Part shown: positions 48,963-51,458 of the stretch, in pieces | Numbering within the stretch: position 1 is the first letter of the stretch | How the letters are laid out: the number at the start of each line of letters is the position of its first letter | Assembly: GCF_000878195.1 (NCBI RefSeq) | Contig: NZ_JXST01000045.1 | Coordinates: 1-51,458 of the forward strand | DNA from: Mycolicibacterium llatzerense | GTDB taxonomy: Bacteria > Actinomycetota > Actinomycetes > Mycobacteriales > Mycobacteriaceae | Length of the DNA: 51,458 nt | Reading direction: 5' to 3' | Notes under the pieces: generated by a model | Seen by the model: only the letters and a program-made list of their open reading frames with translations | Databases searched by the model: none | Told to the model about the DNA's origin: nothing | Made by a program: the position numbers and the translations under genes

Positions 48963-50585
48963 TCAGGACGTCAACATGTCCTGCCAGGTCTTCGGCCCGC
49001 CACCGGCGGCCAGATCGGCCTGGCGGTACAACTGACCGTCAGGAGCCATGTACTCACCCGTGCGCGGGTCGTACTGCGCGTACCCGAGCCCGCCGGTGAA
49101 CGCGCTCGGCGCGACACCGGGCTCGGCTGCCGGCGGGACCTCCGGCCTGGGCTCGACGGGGTCGCCGCCCGGGATCGGCGGGACGCTGCCCGCGTTGCCC
49201 GAAGCACCCGGTGTGGTGATCGGATTCTGCGGCGGCAGCACCGGGTTGTTCGGCGGCGGCCCTGCCGGCGGGACGCCGGCGGCGGGCCCTTCGCCGACCG
49301 GGGCGTACAGGCCCTGGTCTGGGAACCAACGCGAATCCGCCGGCACACCTTGTCTTTCCAAGCTGGGGTCCCGCGGGTACGGGCCGACGACCGGCATCCG
49401 CGACGCCAGTGGCTCGTATTCCTTGTCGCTGTTACAGATCTCCGCGGTCGGCGCGAACTTGCCCGGTTTCGTCATGCACGGAGTGTTGCGGATACCGCGA
49501 ACACCGACCGGCGCATCCTGCGGCAGTTTGCAGTAGACGTCGTCGGGCAGGTCCACCGTCGTGGTGTCATACGCAGGCCGCCAGGAAGAGGGCGGAAGAA
49601 AGCCCAACGTACAGGGCGGCGGATCTTCCGCACCGATCCGGAAACTGCCGATACCGAGGCCACCCGCGTTCCGAGTCGTGCCGTACGAGATCACCGTCGA
49701 CACCACCGGCGGCAGCAACACCAACGCCTGCTCCAGGCCGGGACGATAGGTCACACCGAGCTGCCCCAGGGTCGTCAGGTTGGCGAGCAGTACCGGCACA
49801 GTGATTTTCAGTTTGTCGAAGAGCTTCGTCGCATCGTCGGCCACCCCGGGGCCGTGGTCCAGCAGGCTGCGGAGCTGCGGGTCATTGGTGACCAGCTGAG
49901 AGGTGACGCCCGTCAGGCCCCGCGACCAGACCCGTAGTGAATCCGTGCTCTGCGCTTGCGAGTCGAGCAGCGGAGAACTGTTCTCGATGAGGTCCCGTAC
50001 CTTGTCCCGCTGGTCATTGAGCCCACCGACGAGTTTCCCCGACGAATCGGCCAACGACTGCAGGTCGTAGTCGGCGCCGTTGAACGCCTTGTACGTCTCA
50101 TCGAGGAGCTGATGCAGCTTGTCTTTCGGCAGGGAGGCGACCAGCTCGCTGGCACGGTCCATCATCGGGCCGATCGGTGGCGGGACCGCATCGGCACCGC
50201 CCCGAACCACGGAACCGTCATGCAGATACGGCCCGGAATCGGTGCGCGGCAACAGATCGACGTACTGCTCCCCCACGGCCGACACACTGCGCACCACTGC
50301 CGACAGGTCTGCCGGGATGTCGGTCGAGGAGTCCAGCGACATCTTCGCGCGCACACCGGTTTTCGTGAGCGCGACGTCGGTGACCCGGCCCACCTGCACA
50401 CCGCGGTAGGTGACGTTGCCGAAGCGGTACAGCCCACCGGTGTCGGGTAGGTCGAGAGTGACGTTGTACCGCCCGATCCCCATGAGTGTCTGCAGCTGCA
50501 TGTAGCTGAAGCCCATCACGAAGATGCCGACGACGGCCGCGATGGAGAAGATCACCAACTGGATTCGGACGAGACGGGACAGCAT
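48963..50585 (-). CDS. mceF: Mce family protein, MceF
   Basis: A 540-residue subunit of a mycobacterial Mce lipid importer. The N-terminal membrane anchor (LVRIQLVIFSIAAVVGIFVM, residues ~5-24) is followed by the MCE domain (YNVTLDLPDTGGLYRFGNVT, YRGVQVGRVTDVALTKTGVR, about 40-115), a helical needle region to ~330, and a Pro/Gly-rich tail ending GGPKTWQDMLTS, the type of C-terminus I associate with MceF, the last gene of mce operons. ATG 50585 overlaps the mceE stop by 1 nt (TGATG). Which mce operon (1, 3, 4 or another) is not decidable from the two visible genes. Confidence 0.87.
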   Translation of the reverse strand: MLSRLVRIQLVIFSIAAVVGIFVMGFSYMQLQTLMGIGRYNVTLDLPDTGGLYRFGNVTYRGVQVGRVTDVALTKTGVRAKMSLDSSTDIPADLSAVVRSVSAVGEQYVDLLPRTDSGPYLHDGSVVRGGADAVPPPIGPMMDRASELVASLPKDKLHQLLDETYKAFNGADYDLQSLADSSGKLVGGLNDQRDKVRDLIENSSPLLDSQAQSTDSLRVWSRGLTGVTSQLVTNDPQLRSLLDHGPGVADDATKLFDKLKITVPVLLANLTTLGQLGVTYRPGLEQALVLLPPVVSTVISYGTTRNAGGLGIGSFRIGAEDPPPCTLGFLPPSSWRPAYDTTTVDLPDDVYCKLPQDAPVGVRGIRNTPCMTKPGKFAPTAEICNSDKEYEPLASRMPVVGPYPRDPSLERQGVPADSRWFPDQGLYAPVGEGPAAGVPPAGPPPNNPVLPPQNPITTPGASGNAGSVPPIPGGDPVEPRPEVPPAAEPGVAPSAFTGGLGYAQYDPRTGEYMAPDGQLYRQADLAAGGGPKTWQDMLTS

Positions 50586-51458
50586 CAGTGACCCCCTTGA
50601 TCCGGGGTTGGCGCGGGTCCTGGCAGCGGCGGCGGAGCGACTTCCGCCGGCCGTGGCGCAATCACCGCCGGCGGCGGCGCTACCCCGATGCCGAGCGGAT
50701 CCTTTGTCTGTTCGGCGTATCCGGGATCACCGATCGCGGCCTGAATCCCTTGGGTCGGGTCACCGAAACGGGTACCCATCCACAGTTCTCGCCGGATGCG
50801 CGGCAGCGTCAGATCGAGGGTCGCCGACAGATTCAGATAATCGCCCTTGATGTAGCGGTCGATAGCGGCCTGTCCGTAGGGGAACACCGTCGCCATCGCA
50901 AGCGACTTGTCGATGACGATTCCGACGTCGGCCAGTGACCGCGTGATCGGCTCCATGTGGCGCAGGTTCTCGACGAGGTCGGCCTGGGTGTCGTTGATCA
51001 AGGACGTCGCGGTGTCACTGAAGGTCCGCAACTTCGTCAGTGCCGCAGTGATATTCGGCCGCTGCGCGACCATGACTTCCAGCGCCTGGGGCATGATCCG
51101 GAGCGCCTCGGTGATGGCGTCGCGCTGGCCGGCGAAGGTACCGGCCAGTCCGTTGAGACCCCGGATCGTGGCGACGATGTCGTCCCGTTGATCGTCGATG
51201 GTGCCGACGAAGCGGTCCAACCGGCCGATCAGGTCGCGGATCGATTCCTGGCGGCCGTCGAACGCGGTGTTGAAACTGTGGATGATGCCGCCGATCTGGC
51301 CGACGCCACCACCGTCGACCACCGTCGCCAGCGCGGCCAGCGTGCGCTCCGTCGACGGATAGGTCGACGATTGGTTCAGCGGGATCGTCGTACCGGGGGC
51401 CAGCCGGCCGGCCGGCGCCGCCCCGGCGATCGGGTCGAGTGCGACGGGCGTCGAACCG
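50585..51458 (-). CDS. mceE: Mce family lipoprotein, MceE (5' end outside window)
   Basis: The frame stays open to the right edge, so about 290 C-terminal residues are visible and the lipobox and MCE domain lie beyond. Seen at the edge: LAPGTTIPLNQSSTYPSTER, then TLAALATVVDGGGVGQIGGI, the region after the MCE domain in MceE. The helical part follows (LDRFVGTIDDQRDDIVATIR, LNGLAGTFAGQRDAITEALR) and ends in a Pro-rich tail. A GTG at 51322 is not the start. MceE is the lipoprotein subunit of the periplasmic channel, and its position directly before mceF fits the mceA-F order. Confidence 0.85.
   Translation of the reverse strand, partial: GSTPVALDPIAGAAPAGRLAPGTTIPLNQSSTYPSTERTLAALATVVDGGGVGQIGGIIHSFNTAFDGRQESIRDLIGRLDRFVGTIDDQRDDIVATIRGLNGLAGTFAGQRDAITEALRIMPQALEVMVAQRPNITAALTKLRTFSDTATSLINDTQADLVENLRHMEPITRSLADVGIVIDKSLAMATVFPYGQAAIDRYIKGDYLNLSATLDLTLPRIRRELWMGTRFGDPTQGIQAAIGDPGYAEQTKDPLGIGVAPPPAVIAPRPAEVAPPPLPGPAPTPDQGGH

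Noticed and set aside
1..51458. CRISPR arrays, insertion sequences, prophage or tRNA-linked integration sites
   Set aside because: No regularly spaced repeats, transposase or integrase motifs, or tRNA cloverleaf were seen; coding bias looks uniform across the window.

Overview
The window looks like a chromosomal segment of a mycobacterium, probably an environmental Mycolicibacterium-type species. The sequence is uniformly GC-rich with strongly GC-biased third codon positions. It carries hallmark families: an Mce import locus (mceE/mceF at the right edge), two Mce-associated membrane proteins, a cyclase-like/MscS pair of the Rv2435c/Rv2434c type, and very many acyl-CoA ligases and dehydrogenases. 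I see no tRNA, rRNA, insertion sequence, integrase or CRISPR array.

Left flank (1-9750): a truncated secreted phosphoesterase, a bidirectional terminator, a FadE-type acyl-CoA dehydrogenase divergent from a TetR regulator with a long operator-like dyad between them, a DUF445 membrane protein, and a degenerate class III cyclase next to an MscS channel with a degenerate cNMP-binding domain.

Central catabolic island (9758-48901), about 39 kb. It has four blocks. Block 1 (minus, 9758-12528): two Mce-associated proteins and an AMP-forming ligase. Block 2 (minus, 12797-25659): a VWA/AAA+ pair (CbbQ/NorQ type), then a signal-peptide-less periplasmic-type binding protein, an AveC-family membrane protein, an SDR, an aldehyde dehydrogenase, two P450s, an acyl-CoA ligase and a FadD3-like ligase. 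Block 3 (25795-35380): an SDR, a tandem-domain TetR regulator, a crotonase and a small secreted protein on plus; two ligases, an SDR, a GntR regulator and a beta-propeller protein on minus. Block 4 (plus, 35519-48901): SDR, Rieske oxygenase, Baeyer-Villiger monooxygenase, SDR, class III CoA-transferase, two alpha/beta acyl-CoA dehydrogenase pairs, a TPP enzyme and an aldehyde dehydrogenase, mostly joined by 1-8 nt overlaps.

The gene set fits oxidative attack on a cyclic or branched alicyclic/terpenoid/steroid-like substrate: hydroxylation by P450 and Rieske enzymes, oxidation by SDR/ALDH, Baeyer-Villiger ring expansion, CoA activation and beta-oxidation-like steps. The substrate cannot be read from the sequence. 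Shared palindromes tie the blocks together: a 19-bp ATTCTCC/GGAGAAT operator at three promoters, a TCTGTTCCAC motif at two promoters around the tandem TetR gene, and GTCC-GAC boxes in the divergent promoter of the GntR operon.

Right edge (48917-51458): a terminator, then mceF and a partial mceE read leftwards.
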